Source: Firmicutes bacterium UBA2598 | Lineage (GTDB): Bacteria > Bacillota > PH28-bin88 | DNA length: 57,932 bases | Direction of reading: 5' to 3' | Assembly: GCA_002339345.1 (NCBI GenBank) | Contig: DDKM01000049.1 | Span: 1-57,932, forward strand | Shown here: positions 34,544 through 42,395 of the stretch, in pieces | Layout: every line of letters starts with the position of its first letter | Position numbering within the stretch: position 1 is the first letter of the stretch | Position numbers and translations under genes: made by a program | The notes under the pieces: model-generated | What the model saw: the letters and a program-made list of their open reading frames with translations, nothing else | What the model was told of the DNA's origin: nothing | The model's database searches: none

Positions 34544-36035
34544 CCACTTTTCCCTCCTGCCCGCAAAGTATGGATCTGACCACCTGGCGATCATCGAAGG
34601 GCAACACCCTGTCCTTGATGATCTGGTAATCCTCATGACCCTTGCCGGCAATCAACACCAGGTCACCAGGACCGGCAATTCCTATGGCCAGCGCAATGGC
34701 CTGGCAGCGATCCACCTCCACACGGTAGTTGCCCTGGCCCCTGATTACCCCCGGTTCAATATCCCCGATAATGGCCAGGGGGTCCTCATTGCGGGGATTG
34801 TCCGATGTAATTACACAAATATCGCTCAGGCGGGCAGCCACTTCACCCATCAGGGGGCGTTTGGCCCGATCCCGGTCACCGCCGCAGCCGAAAACGGTAA
34901 TGACCCGACCGGGTGTGATTTCACGCGCAGTAGTCAGGACGTTGTGCAACCCATCGGGAGTATGGGCATAATCCACCACCACCCCAAAGGGCTGTCCGCA
35001 ATCAACCATCTCAAAACGGCCAGGCACGCCACCCACATCCATTAAAGCCCGGGCTGCCACTGCCGGGTCCATGCCTTCCTGCATGGCCACCCCGAAGGCA
35101 GCCAAGGAGTTATAGACATTAAACCGGCCGGCCAGTCTGAGGTCGAGGCGCAACTGCTCTCCCTTTCCCCACTGAACTGTAAAGGATACCCCGGTGGGCT
35201 TGATGTGCACTTCCCTGGCGGAATAAGTAAAATCCCCCTCAATCCCAAAAGTTTGGCAGGGAACTGTACATGCTGCCATCAAAGGCTGGCTGTAGCTATC
35301 GTCACCGTTCACCAGGCCGTATTTCGGACCGGTTTTTTGCCCACCAGACAGCTTTTGAAACAACTTGGCCTTGGCAGCAAAGTACCTGTCCATGGTCAAG
35401 TGAAAATCCAAATGATCCTGGGTAAGGTTGGTGAACACCCCCACATCAAATTCGCATCCCGTTAACCGGTGCAGTTCCAGGGCATGGGAGGAAGCCTCCA
35501 TCACCACATATCCGGCCCCTGCCCCGCGCATTTTGGCCAGCAGTTCCTGCAAATCCAATGACTCAGGAGTGGTATGGGTGGTCGGGATGGTTTGGCCGAC
35601 CACCCGGTTGCCGATGGTACCGATCAAACCAACCCGGTGTCCGGCTGTACGCAAAATCCCCTCGATCAGGTGGGTGGTGGTGGTCTTGCCATTGGTACCG
35701 GTAACCCCGATTACCCTCATGTGGTGGGACGGCTGTTCATACCATCCCGCCGCTAAAAGGCCCAATACTGCTCTGGCATCCTTCACCAGCAGACCGGGAA
35801 CTCCCGCCGGAATAGCCTCCGCCTTTTCCGCCACCACCCCAGCCGCTCCCTTGGCCAAGGCCTCGGGAATAAAATCATGTCCGTCTGCCCGCTGTCCCGG
35901 CATGGCCACAAAAAGGTTGCCAGGCATCACCTTTCTGGAATCATAGGCAATCCCTGTAATGGTTACCGTACCGTCTCCCACCACGGTGGTTTCCGGCAGC
36001 ATTTCCGCTAACTGTGTGATACTCTTACCCTGCAC
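34530..36035 (-). CDS. murE: UDP-MurNAc-L-Ala-D-Glu--meso-DAP ligase
   Basis: Adds the third residue of the stem peptide. The specificity motif DNPRNEDP is the meso-diaminopimelate form (lysine enzymes differ), so the wall is of the DAP type. P-loop GTNGKTTTTHL near residue 117, carbamylated-lysine region near KAKLFQK, and GKGHEDYQ near the end. 501 residues. GTG 36035 has only GGTGATC upstream. First gene after the spoVD terminator. Confidence 0.96.
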   Translation of the reverse strand: MQGKSITQLAEMLPETTVVGDGTVTITGIAYDSRKVMPGNLFVAMPGQRADGHDFIPEALAKGAAGVVAEKAEAIPAGVPGLLVKDARAVLGLLAAGWYEQPSHHMRVIGVTGTNGKTTTTHLIEGILRTAGHRVGLIGTIGNRVVGQTIPTTHTTPESLDLQELLAKMRGAGAGYVVMEASSHALELHRLTGCEFDVGVFTNLTQDHLDFHLTMDRYFAAKAKLFQKLSGGQKTGPKYGLVNGDDSYSQPLMAACTVPCQTFGIEGDFTYSAREVHIKPTGVSFTVQWGKGEQLRLDLRLAGRFNVYNSLAAFGVAMQEGMDPAVAARALMDVGGVPGRFEMVDCGQPFGVVVDYAHTPDGLHNVLTTAREITPGRVITVFGCGGDRDRAKRPLMGEVAARLSDICVITSDNPRNEDPLAIIGDIEPGVIRGQGNYRVEVDRCQAIALAIGIAGPGDLVLIAGKGHEDYQIIKDRVLPFDDRQVVRSILCGQEGKVDEHR

Positions 36036-36129
36036 ATGATCACCAGCATTTCTGTTTTATAATTCTTTCCATATGGCTATTATTGACGTGATATCTTTTA
36101 TTTTAGACCCAACAGTAATGGAAGGCAAC

Positions 36130-36180
36130 GAAAAACCCAGAGGGATCAAAGGCCTGCAGGCCATCGGCTCCCTTCTGGGT
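36130..36180 (-). terminator. Terminator between spoVD and murE
   Basis: ACCCAG pairs with CTGGGT and AGGGA with TCCCT, with an inner GGCCTGCAGGCC palindrome, then five T on the minus strand. It would end the mraZ-rsmH-ftsL-spoVD transcript. No strong promoter is seen in 36036-36129; a weak TATAAA at about 36058-36063 (minus) is possible. Confidence 0.75.
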
Positions 36181-36190
36181 CAAACACTTG

Positions 36191-38329
36191 CTATGGACTA
36201 ATGGCCTCCGCCATGGCACCATCCCCAAACAGTACTCTTACCGTTGTACCTACCTTCACCACCGTCCCCGGCACCGGGTCCTGCTCCCATGCCTCGCCGG
36301 TTCCATCCGAAGACATCTTCAGTCCCAGTGCCTCCATGATGGTTGCTACTTCACGGGTTCGCCAGCCGGTTAGGTCGGGTACCACAACTTCGCCGCTGGG
36401 TTGCCCTTCCTTAGCGTATAACAATATCTGGGTTCCCATTTGGACCCGCACACCAGGTTTGGGAATCTGATCCGCCACAACTGTGCCTATTCCCTGTACA
36501 ACGGGAGACAATCCACTCGCTTTGATGACAGCCTGGGCCTTGACTACCGCCTGTTGGCTGACATCCGGCACCAAAACTTCCTTGACCCGATTATTGTCGC
36601 GATCAGGTTTTACCTCACTGTTATACTGGGCTGGAACGCCTAAATACCGCAGGCTGTCCTCCAAGATCCTTTTAAAGATTGGCGCTGCTACTGTCCCACC
36701 ATAATAAATCCCTTGTGGTTCATCCACCACCACCAGAATGGCCAACCGCGGATCATTGACCGGGGCATAACCGGCAAAGGAGGCCACGTACTTACCAGCA
36801 ACGTATTTTCCACCTTCCACCTTTTGGGCAGTACCGGTCTTACCGCCCACCCGGTATCCTGGGATGTAAGCCCTGGTCCCGGTACCCCGGCTTACCACCA
36901 TCTCCAATATTTCACTCACCTGACGTGCCGTATCCTTGGAGACCACCTGCCGAACCGGCGCGGGATCAATTCTTTGTACCACCTGACCGTTATGGTCCCT
37001 GACTTCCCTGACCAACCTGGGTTGGAACAGCTGACCGCCGTTGGCCACTGCCGAAATGGCTGTAATCAGCTGGATGGGTGTGACTGCCACCCCCTGTCCA
37101 ATGGAAATGGTGGCCAAATTGATCTGTTTTAGTTTATCCCTGGGGCGAAGCAATCCCTTGGCTTCCCCATTGATATCAATCCCGGTAACTTTACCGAAAC
37201 CGAAGCCTTCAATATAATCGTAAAAAGACCCCTTGCGGCGATCTTCCATCCGTAATCCAACGGTTACGAACACCGGGTTGCAGGAGTTTTGCACCGCCTC
37301 CACAAAACTCTGGCTGCCATGGGGTCTACCGGTACGCCAGCACTTGATGGTTTCCTTGCCCACTTTGATGTAGCCGGGATCATAAAATCGCTCGTTTAGC
37401 CCCACCACCCCTTCTTCCAGTGCCGCGGCAGCGGTAATAATCTTGAAGGTTGATCCGGGTTCATAGTTATCTGACACGGCGATGTTCCGACGGTTGGCAA
37501 CTGGGAAATTCCTGAAGTTATTGGGATCAAAGGTGGGACGGTTGGCCAGGGCCAAAATATCCCCGGTTTTGGGGTCCATCACAATGACCGTTGCCCCTTT
37601 GGGGCTGGACGGCCCCTGCATTAAAAGGTCCAGTTCCCTTTCCGCAATATACTGGATGGTTTCATCGATAGTCAACACCAGGGAAAGTCCATCCTCGGGC
37701 GGGATGTACCCCTGCCTGGCATGGGGAATATCCCGGCCCCGGGCATCCTTTTCAATCACCAAATTGCCCGGTGTACCCCGCAGCAATTTATCATAGTACA
37801 GCTCCAGTCCCTCCAAGCCCTGGTTATCAATGCCGGCAATTCCCAATACGTGGGCCGCCAGGGTCTGGTTGGGGTAAAAACGCTGGGTCTCCTCCACCAC
37901 CTGTACCCCGGGCAAGCGAAGGGATTTGATCTGCGCACCCTGTTCGAAGGTTACTTTACGCTTGACCCACCAAAAGGACTCATTACGGGTGATGTTACGC
38001 AGCACCTGATCCTCCGGTAACCCCAGGATGGCAGCCAGTTGGGCGGCGATTTCATGCTCCTGCCGGGATTTTTTAACCTCTGCCGGAAACACACCGACGG
38101 ATGGTGCGCTCACACTGACAGCCAGTTCCCGCCCATTACGGTCCAGGATGGCCCCGCGCTTGGCCTCCAACGGCACCTCCCGCATCCGGTTGCGCAGTGC
38201 CTGTTGCTGGTATTCATCTCCCCGGACAAACTGTATCCAAGCCAGCCGCATGTTGAGGGCCAGGAGTATGGCGGCCATTGCCAGAAGAATAAAGGTGATC
38301 CGCTTTTTCACCTCAACCTTTGCCTGCAT
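36191..38329 (-). CDS. spoVD: Class B penicillin-binding protein with two PASTA domains (SpoVD/FtsI type)
   Basis: Bitopic transpeptidase cross-linking septal or spore-cortex peptidoglycan. One N-terminal membrane helix (RITFILLAMAAILLALNMRLAW), a pedestal domain, then the transpeptidase with S-x-x-K (PGSTFKII, near residue 298), S-x-N (SCN, near 349) and KTG (GGKTGTAQ, near 500). Two PASTA domains follow at about 585-645 and 646-712 (VLVPDVSQQ and VVVPDLTGW starts). 712 residues. PASTA domains are typical of Bacillus SpoVD and PBP2B. As the only class B PBP in the cluster, it may serve vegetative division as well. Confidence 0.93.
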   Translation of the reverse strand: MQAKVEVKKRITFILLAMAAILLALNMRLAWIQFVRGDEYQQQALRNRMREVPLEAKRGAILDRNGRELAVSVSAPSVGVFPAEVKKSRQEHEIAAQLAAILGLPEDQVLRNITRNESFWWVKRKVTFEQGAQIKSLRLPGVQVVEETQRFYPNQTLAAHVLGIAGIDNQGLEGLELYYDKLLRGTPGNLVIEKDARGRDIPHARQGYIPPEDGLSLVLTIDETIQYIAERELDLLMQGPSSPKGATVIVMDPKTGDILALANRPTFDPNNFRNFPVANRRNIAVSDNYEPGSTFKIITAAAALEEGVVGLNERFYDPGYIKVGKETIKCWRTGRPHGSQSFVEAVQNSCNPVFVTVGLRMEDRRKGSFYDYIEGFGFGKVTGIDINGEAKGLLRPRDKLKQINLATISIGQGVAVTPIQLITAISAVANGGQLFQPRLVREVRDHNGQVVQRIDPAPVRQVVSKDTARQVSEILEMVVSRGTGTRAYIPGYRVGGKTGTAQKVEGGKYVAGKYVASFAGYAPVNDPRLAILVVVDEPQGIYYGGTVAAPIFKRILEDSLRYLGVPAQYNSEVKPDRDNNRVKEVLVPDVSQQAVVKAQAVIKASGLSPVVQGIGTVVADQIPKPGVRVQMGTQILLYAKEGQPSGEVVVPDLTGWRTREVATIMEALGLKMSSDGTGEAWEQDPVPGTVVKVGTTVRVLFGDGAMAEAISP

Positions 38330-38349
38330 GAGGTTCCCACCTTGTTTTT

Positions 38350-38883
38350 CTATAGCTCGGAAGCCGCCACCTGCCCCCCGCTCCGCCGCCCCAGGGCAAA
38401 GCCCAAAACCTTCAGGCCGGCCTGCCGCTCCCCGTTCACCGGTGGAGATGCTTCCGCCGCCTGTAGCATCATTGGCTGCCGTAGGGGAACAATTTCCATG
38501 TCGCTGAGCCGCGGCTTCTGCATGCCCAGCTCAGTGAAGGCAATGTTTTCAATCCGTTTGAGGGATCTCAGTTCGGCGATTTCCAGGGATAGCTGTCCGT
38601 TTTTTCTCTCCAGTGCGACAACTTCCCCTTTCAGTTGATTCAAGTAGTAACCCTTAGACACCACCCGGACTGCCTGGGCCACGATTAGGAACCCGGCAAA
38701 GAAGAACAGACCGACCAGCACCAGCGCAATAGCCTTTTCCGCATCGGCCGTTACCGAGCCTTGCCGCCGCCGGTTTCCCTCCACCGGCAGGGTTTGCCCC
38801 GGGCTAAGGGCGAGATTGCCGTGGGTGCTGGCCGGTTTTAACGGTGGGTATGGAAAGTTGTCTTTTTTTTTGGCCATTAACAC
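38350..38883 (-). CDS. ftsL: FtsL-like septum formation protein
   Basis: Bitopic divisome protein of 177 residues: a cytoplasmic part (1-50), one transmembrane helix (AIALVLVGLFFFAGFLIVAQAV) and a leucine-zipper-like coiled coil (NQLKGEVVALERKNGQLSLEIAELRSLKRIENIA), ending with a proline-rich region and a basic tail. Position between rsmH and spoVD identifies it as the FtsL equivalent. GTG 38883 has GGGAGG 10 bases upstream; an in-frame ATG follows two codons later. Confidence 0.85.
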   Translation of the reverse strand: MLMAKKKDNFPYPPLKPASTHGNLALSPGQTLPVEGNRRRQGSVTADAEKAIALVLVGLFFFAGFLIVAQAVRVVSKGYYLNQLKGEVVALERKNGQLSLEIAELRSLKRIENIAFTELGMQKPRLSDMEIVPLRQPMMLQAAEASPPVNGERQAGLKVLGFALGRRSGGQVAASEL

Positions 38884-38905
38884 GGTTATTCAGCCTCCCG
38901 TTTTT

Positions 38906-39856
38906 TTAGAACCCGAATACCCTTTCCGCTATACGCAACTTGGCACTGCGGGCCCGTGGGTTGTTTTCGATTTCCTCCCTGGATGGCAACACCGGTTTCG
39001 AGGTTACTACCCTGATGAGACAAACGGGGGAACAAACACACTGGGGAAAGTCGGCTGGACAGGTACAATGGCCTGCCATGGAACGGAAGGTCTGTTTGAT
39101 TAAACGGTCTTCCAATGAATGAAAGGAAATCACACAGATTCTTCCACCAGGCCTGGTGTGTTTCACCGCCTGCCGGAGTCCCCGCTCCAAACTGCCCAGT
39201 TCGTCGTTAATTGCTATACGCAAGGCCTGGAATGTCCGGCGCGCCGGGTGCGGACCTTCCCTCCTGGCCCCAGCCGGAACTGCGGCCTTAATTACCTCCA
39301 CCAGTTGGCCGGTGGTGGTAATGGGATGCTTGGCGCGTTGCTCCACGATAAACCGGGCAATCCGGTCAGCCCATCGCTCTTCTCCCAACTGCCAGATGAT
39401 TTTACTTAGCTGCCTGTGGTCCAGATTATTTACCAGATCCGCCGCAGTGGTGGAAATCCGCCTGTCCATCCGCATATCCAACGGAGCGTCCTGGTGATAG
39501 CTAAATCCCCTTTCCCCTGTATCCAACTGGTGGGAAGAAACCCCCAAATCAAAAAGCACACCGTCCACGCCGTCCACGCCGGCCTGGGATAGGAATTCAG
39601 TCAAGCAATCATAATTGCCATGAAAAAACATGGTGGAGGACACCCAATTGTCATTATCGGCAATGGCCGCTTGGATTGCCGCTTCATCCCGGTCCACGCC
39701 GATCAGCAACCCCCCGGGACCTATGGCCCGGCTGATAGCCCGGCTGTGCCCTCCTCCACCCAGGGTACAGTCCACGTAGGTTCCGCCTGGCCGTAAGGCC
39801 AATCCGGCCAGGCATTCCTCCAGCATTACAGGTATATGGTGAAACACATGTATCAC
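38906..39856 (-). CDS. rsmH: 16S rRNA (cytosine-1402-N4)-methyltransferase
   Basis: Methylates C1402 of 16S rRNA in the P site. SAM-binding block YVDCTLGGGGHSRAI near residue 28; the other family blocks are GVLFDLGVSSHQLD, GFSYHQDAPLDMRMD and ICVISFHSLEDRLIKQ. 316 residues. GTG 39856 has GAGGCGG upstream, 12 bases after the mraZ stop. Confidence 0.96.
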   Translation of the reverse strand: MIHVFHHIPVMLEECLAGLALRPGGTYVDCTLGGGGHSRAISRAIGPGGLLIGVDRDEAAIQAAIADNDNWVSSTMFFHGNYDCLTEFLSQAGVDGVDGVLFDLGVSSHQLDTGERGFSYHQDAPLDMRMDRRISTTAADLVNNLDHRQLSKIIWQLGEERWADRIARFIVEQRAKHPITTTGQLVEVIKAAVPAGARREGPHPARRTFQALRIAINDELGSLERGLRQAVKHTRPGGRICVISFHSLEDRLIKQTFRSMAGHCTCPADFPQCVCSPVCLIRVVTSKPVLPSREEIENNPRARSAKLRIAERVFGF

Positions 39857-39868
39857 CCTTTAACCGCC

Positions 39869-40300
39869 TCAGATCCCCAGGTTGGCAATCTTCTCCGCCA
39901 AACCGGCAGTATCCATTTGGGTGTCCAGGCTGTAACGTTCCCAGCCCTCCCTGCTCCAAACTTCCAGCCTGGTACCCACGCCGATGATCACGACATCCTT
40001 CTCCAAACGGGCGTAATCCCGCAGGTTTGCCGGCACTAGTATTCTCCCCTGCCGATCCACCTCACATTCCGTGGCGCCGGAAAGAAAGAACCGGACGAAA
40101 GCCCTGGCATCGGCATTGGTAAAGGGCAGGGCGGCCAGCTTGGCCTCCACACCCCTCCATTCATCCATGGGGTAACCAAATAGGCAGTTTTCCAACCCCT
40201 TGGTGATGACAAATCGTTCCCCAAGTGCCTCCCTAAACCGGGAAGGAACAATGAGCCGCCCCTTTTCATCGATGGAGTGATGAAATTCCCCCATAAACAT
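39869..40300 (-). CDS. mraZ: Transcriptional regulator MraZ
   Basis: DNA-binding regulator of the dcw operon. Two SpoVT/AbrB-type swapped-hairpin domains are seen, each with the D-x-x-GR core: SIDEKGRLIVPSRFRE and EVDRQGRILVPANLRD. 143 residues. Operator-like repeats lie 24-56 bases upstream of the ATG at 40300, indicating autoregulation. Confidence 0.96.
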   Translation of the reverse strand: MFMGEFHHSIDEKGRLIVPSRFREALGERFVITKGLENCLFGYPMDEWRGVEAKLAALPFTNADARAFVRFFLSGATECEVDRQGRILVPANLRDYARLEKDVVIIGVGTRLEVWSREGWERYSLDTQMDTAGLAEKIANLGI

Positions 40301-40323
40301 GCCGGCTCACCCCACTAGGTTAG

Positions 40324-40356
40324 CACTTTCCTCCACTTTACACCACTTTCCACCAC
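40324..40356 (-). promoter_or_regulatory. MraZ operator: 10-base direct repeats
   Basis: On the minus strand GTGGTGGAAA, GTGGTGTAAA and GTGGAGGAAA follow one another, then GTG: three and a half repeats with exact 10-base period. This fits the AAAGTGKNNN-type MraZ box described in Mollicutes and the 10-base TGGG repeats of E. coli. The core promoter was not resolved. Confidence 0.8.
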
Positions 40357-40421
40357 ATAAATTCTCCATCCCTCCACCCTTTCCTGCTAGCAAAGGATAA
40401 ATCAGCCTTTTTTTTTTGCAC

Positions 40422-40452
40422 AAAATAAAAAACCCCGGTCTAAACCGCGGTT
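40422..40452 (-). terminator. Terminator after the PHP hydrolase gene
   Basis: AACCGCGG pairs with CCGGGGTT (one mismatch) around a 6-base loop and is followed by TTTTATTTTG on the minus strand. It insulates the dcw operon from the upstream gene pair. Confidence 0.8.
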
Positions 40453-40483
40453 CCACATATTATTAATTCAAATACAATGACCC

Positions 40484-41530
40484 CTAGGAAAGATAAACGG
40501 GATTGCTGTAAATCCAGGCATACCGGCGGCCAAGGTGCCGCCGGTATGCCTCCAGGCGGTAAACACCGGGCCCATCCGCCGTGAATTCCGCCCTGAGACC
40601 GTGCTGCACAGCCACCGGCCGGCCATCCCGGATTAGCACCATTTCCGCTCGGAAGGGCACCTCCGCCCACAATGGAACCGTCTCTCCGGCCCATGATAGG
40701 GTACTTCCCATTGGCACAAAACCGCCTCTGGTATTGGCCCCAAAGCGGAATCCCCTGGCCCAGCGGTAATAGTCAAATGCCACAAAGCACCTGCCCTGGC
40801 GCAGGGCGGATAACACCGCCGCCTTATCCGCCGGAAGGTTTCCGGTCAGCGGACACTCTGTTAAAAGGTGGGTGTTGACACAGCGGAAAAGAAACCGGTA
40901 CGGGAAAATCACCGGCCGGAAAGGACCGTAGTGGACGATAAAGGCATGGGCATCTGAACCACCGATGGCCACCACCGGTCTTTTCTGGCATTCCTCGTCC
41001 CACCGAGCTACAGCCTCTGGCGACGCCCCCCTGACTGGAGCATTGGGGTGGACATAAGCCTGGTAAAAGGCACGGGGCACGGAGGTGATACTGTCCCGCC
41101 ACTGGGAACCATAGTCCCAGATGCTGATTCCCTGGTATCCGGTGACCGTCCAGTCATACCAGTTATACACCTTGCCGCCTTCCACAAGGGGGGTACCCCG
41201 TTCAAAGGGATGGGTGATGAAACCGATCCCCCCCTGCCCATTCACCGCATCAATCACCTGCTGGGGGTCTGCTTCGTTGTCCGGCACTCTTTCCGTTACA
41301 CCAAAGGAAATATAGTGGTGGCTGGCGTCGTTGCTTTCTGTGCCAACAATGACCAGCACCCGGCCATACCACCCCTCCTCCCCTTTTTCCAGGGCTATCA
41401 GGTGCCGGTGATCGGTTATACCCACAATATCTATACCGGCCCCAGCGGCAGCTTCCGCGATCTCCGGAATAGTGCCGGACCCATCGGAATAAACGGAATG
41501 AACATGCAGGTTGGCGATGTATTCATACAT
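40484..41530 (-). CDS. PHP-domain metal-dependent hydrolase, CehA/McbA-like
   Basis: The N-terminus NLHVHSVYSDGSGTIPEIAEAA supplies the H-x-H and Asp ligands of a PHP active site; GIDIVGITDHRHL and GTESN follow, with later histidines (ITHPFERG) and GGSDAHAF near residue 175. The C-terminal third is beta-rich. This is the CehA/McbA arrangement, a group containing phosphoesterases and esterases; the substrate is unknown. The frame is open to 41800, but ATG 41530 lies 5 bases after the stop of the upstream gene and starts at the family's first block; 348 residues. Confidence 0.85.
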   Translation of the reverse strand: MYEYIANLHVHSVYSDGSGTIPEIAEAAAGAGIDIVGITDHRHLIALEKGEEGWYGRVLVIVGTESNDASHHYISFGVTERVPDNEADPQQVIDAVNGQGGIGFITHPFERGTPLVEGGKVYNWYDWTVTGYQGISIWDYGSQWRDSITSVPRAFYQAYVHPNAPVRGASPEAVARWDEECQKRPVVAIGGSDAHAFIVHYGPFRPVIFPYRFLFRCVNTHLLTECPLTGNLPADKAAVLSALRQGRCFVAFDYYRWARGFRFGANTRGGFVPMGSTLSWAGETVPLWAEVPFRAEMVLIRDGRPVAVQHGLRAEFTADGPGVYRLEAYRRHLGRRYAWIYSNPVYLS

Positions 41531-41535
41531 ACCCC

Positions 41536-42102
41536 TCAACCCCTGGACTGACTCCGGCGCCACCACCAACCGGCTGCTGCCAGCAGGATCAACGCCAGTA
41601 GAGTTTCCAAGCCATAGAGATGTGCCAGTTGCAGCATCCCCAGGCTGAACAGGGTGACCAGCATTCCGGCCAGCAGGACCCCCCCCGCCATAGCCGCCAT
41701 GGCCCGCCATGGTGTGATCCCAAGCAGTACCGCCACCAGAGAGCCAACCCAGACCCCGGTGCCAGGGGCGGGAACCCCCACAAATAACAACAACCCCCAC
41801 GGACCGTAACGCTGCACCTGTTCCTCCTTACGCCTGGCTCTGGCCACCAACCGCTCAATGACCGGCCGGCAGAACCTGTAACGGGACATCCACCGGATCA
41901 CCACCGGCAATCCGAAAAGGAGGGGTACCACCGGAATGAGATTTCCCACCACCGCCAGCCAAAACACCTCCACCCCAGGCAAGTTCCGGGCCAACCCGAG
42001 GGGAATGGCTGCACGCAGTTCCGCCACCGGGATCATGGCCAGCAGGATCACCTGCCAGGCCGGTGGCAGTGCGGCCAGGGTCTCCACCATGGACTGAACC
42101 AT
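41536..42102 (-). CDS. COG2426 small membrane protein (small multidrug-export-like)
   Basis: A 188-residue polytopic protein with the COG2426 hallmarks: AELRAAIPLGLARNL near the N-terminus and a second half with GVPAPGTGVWVGSLVAVLLG, then three hydrophobic stretches. Proteins of this family are labelled small multidrug efflux, with little direct evidence. ATG 42102 has GGGAGGTGA upstream. Coupled to the PHP gene. A near-perfect palindrome lies 49 bases upstream of the start. Confidence 0.85.
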   Translation of the reverse strand: MVQSMVETLAALPPAWQVILLAMIPVAELRAAIPLGLARNLPGVEVFWLAVVGNLIPVVPLLFGLPVVIRWMSRYRFCRPVIERLVARARRKEEQVQRYGPWGLLLFVGVPAPGTGVWVGSLVAVLLGITPWRAMAAMAGGVLLAGMLVTLFSLGMLQLAHLYGLETLLALILLAAAGWWWRRSQSRG

Positions 42103-42150
42103 CCGGTCACCTCCCTAAAATAATGTCCTGGTTTAAAAAAGTTCACAATA

Positions 42151-42166
42151 CCTAACAATTGCTAGG
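42151..42166. promoter_or_regulatory. 16-base palindrome upstream of the COG2426 gene
   Basis: CCTAACAATTGCTAGG is a palindrome with one mismatched pair. It may be an operator for the COG2426-PHP unit; alternatively it could belong to the right end of the adjacent mobile element. No T-run follows, so it is not a terminator. Confidence 0.35.
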
Positions 42167-42239
42167 TTTTTGCAAACCCGGCCCCCCATGACCAGGCTTT
42201 ACACCTCCACGGAAACTTTTCCCTGGGGTGACGGGGGAC

Positions 42240-42395
42240 CTCGGCCCCGGGAGTCCCACCCGGACGAGAGAACTGCGCGAAACAGGCACTTCCGGCTTGC
42301 GCCTTCATCAGTGTTGACTGTTTCGCGGGAAGCACCGCCTCCCGCGATCTGTTAAATGCGGCCTACCGGGTTTGTCCGAACTCCGGCTAACGTGG
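42240..42395 (-). ncRNA. Structured 3' region of the TnpB-related gene, possible guide-RNA-like segment
   Basis: Directly after the tnpB stop, GC-rich sequence contains a perfect 10-bp stem CGCGAAACAG/CTGTTTCGCG (42276-42285 with 42318-42327), a 7-bp stem CGCGGGA/TCCCGCG (42324-42346) that shares four bases with it, and a CCGGG/CCCGG stem (42247-42263). Active TnpB elements make an omega RNA from exactly this place. Whether this RNA exists is inferred. Confidence 0.45.

Noticed and set aside
41531..41800. 90-residue N-terminal extension of the PHP protein
   Set aside because: Overlaps the COG2426 gene in another frame; the PHP fold begins right after ATG 41530.
42151..42166. Terminator at the palindrome upstream of the COG2426 gene
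   Set aside because: No T-run at usable distance on the relevant strand and no gene ending just before it; kept only as a possible operator.
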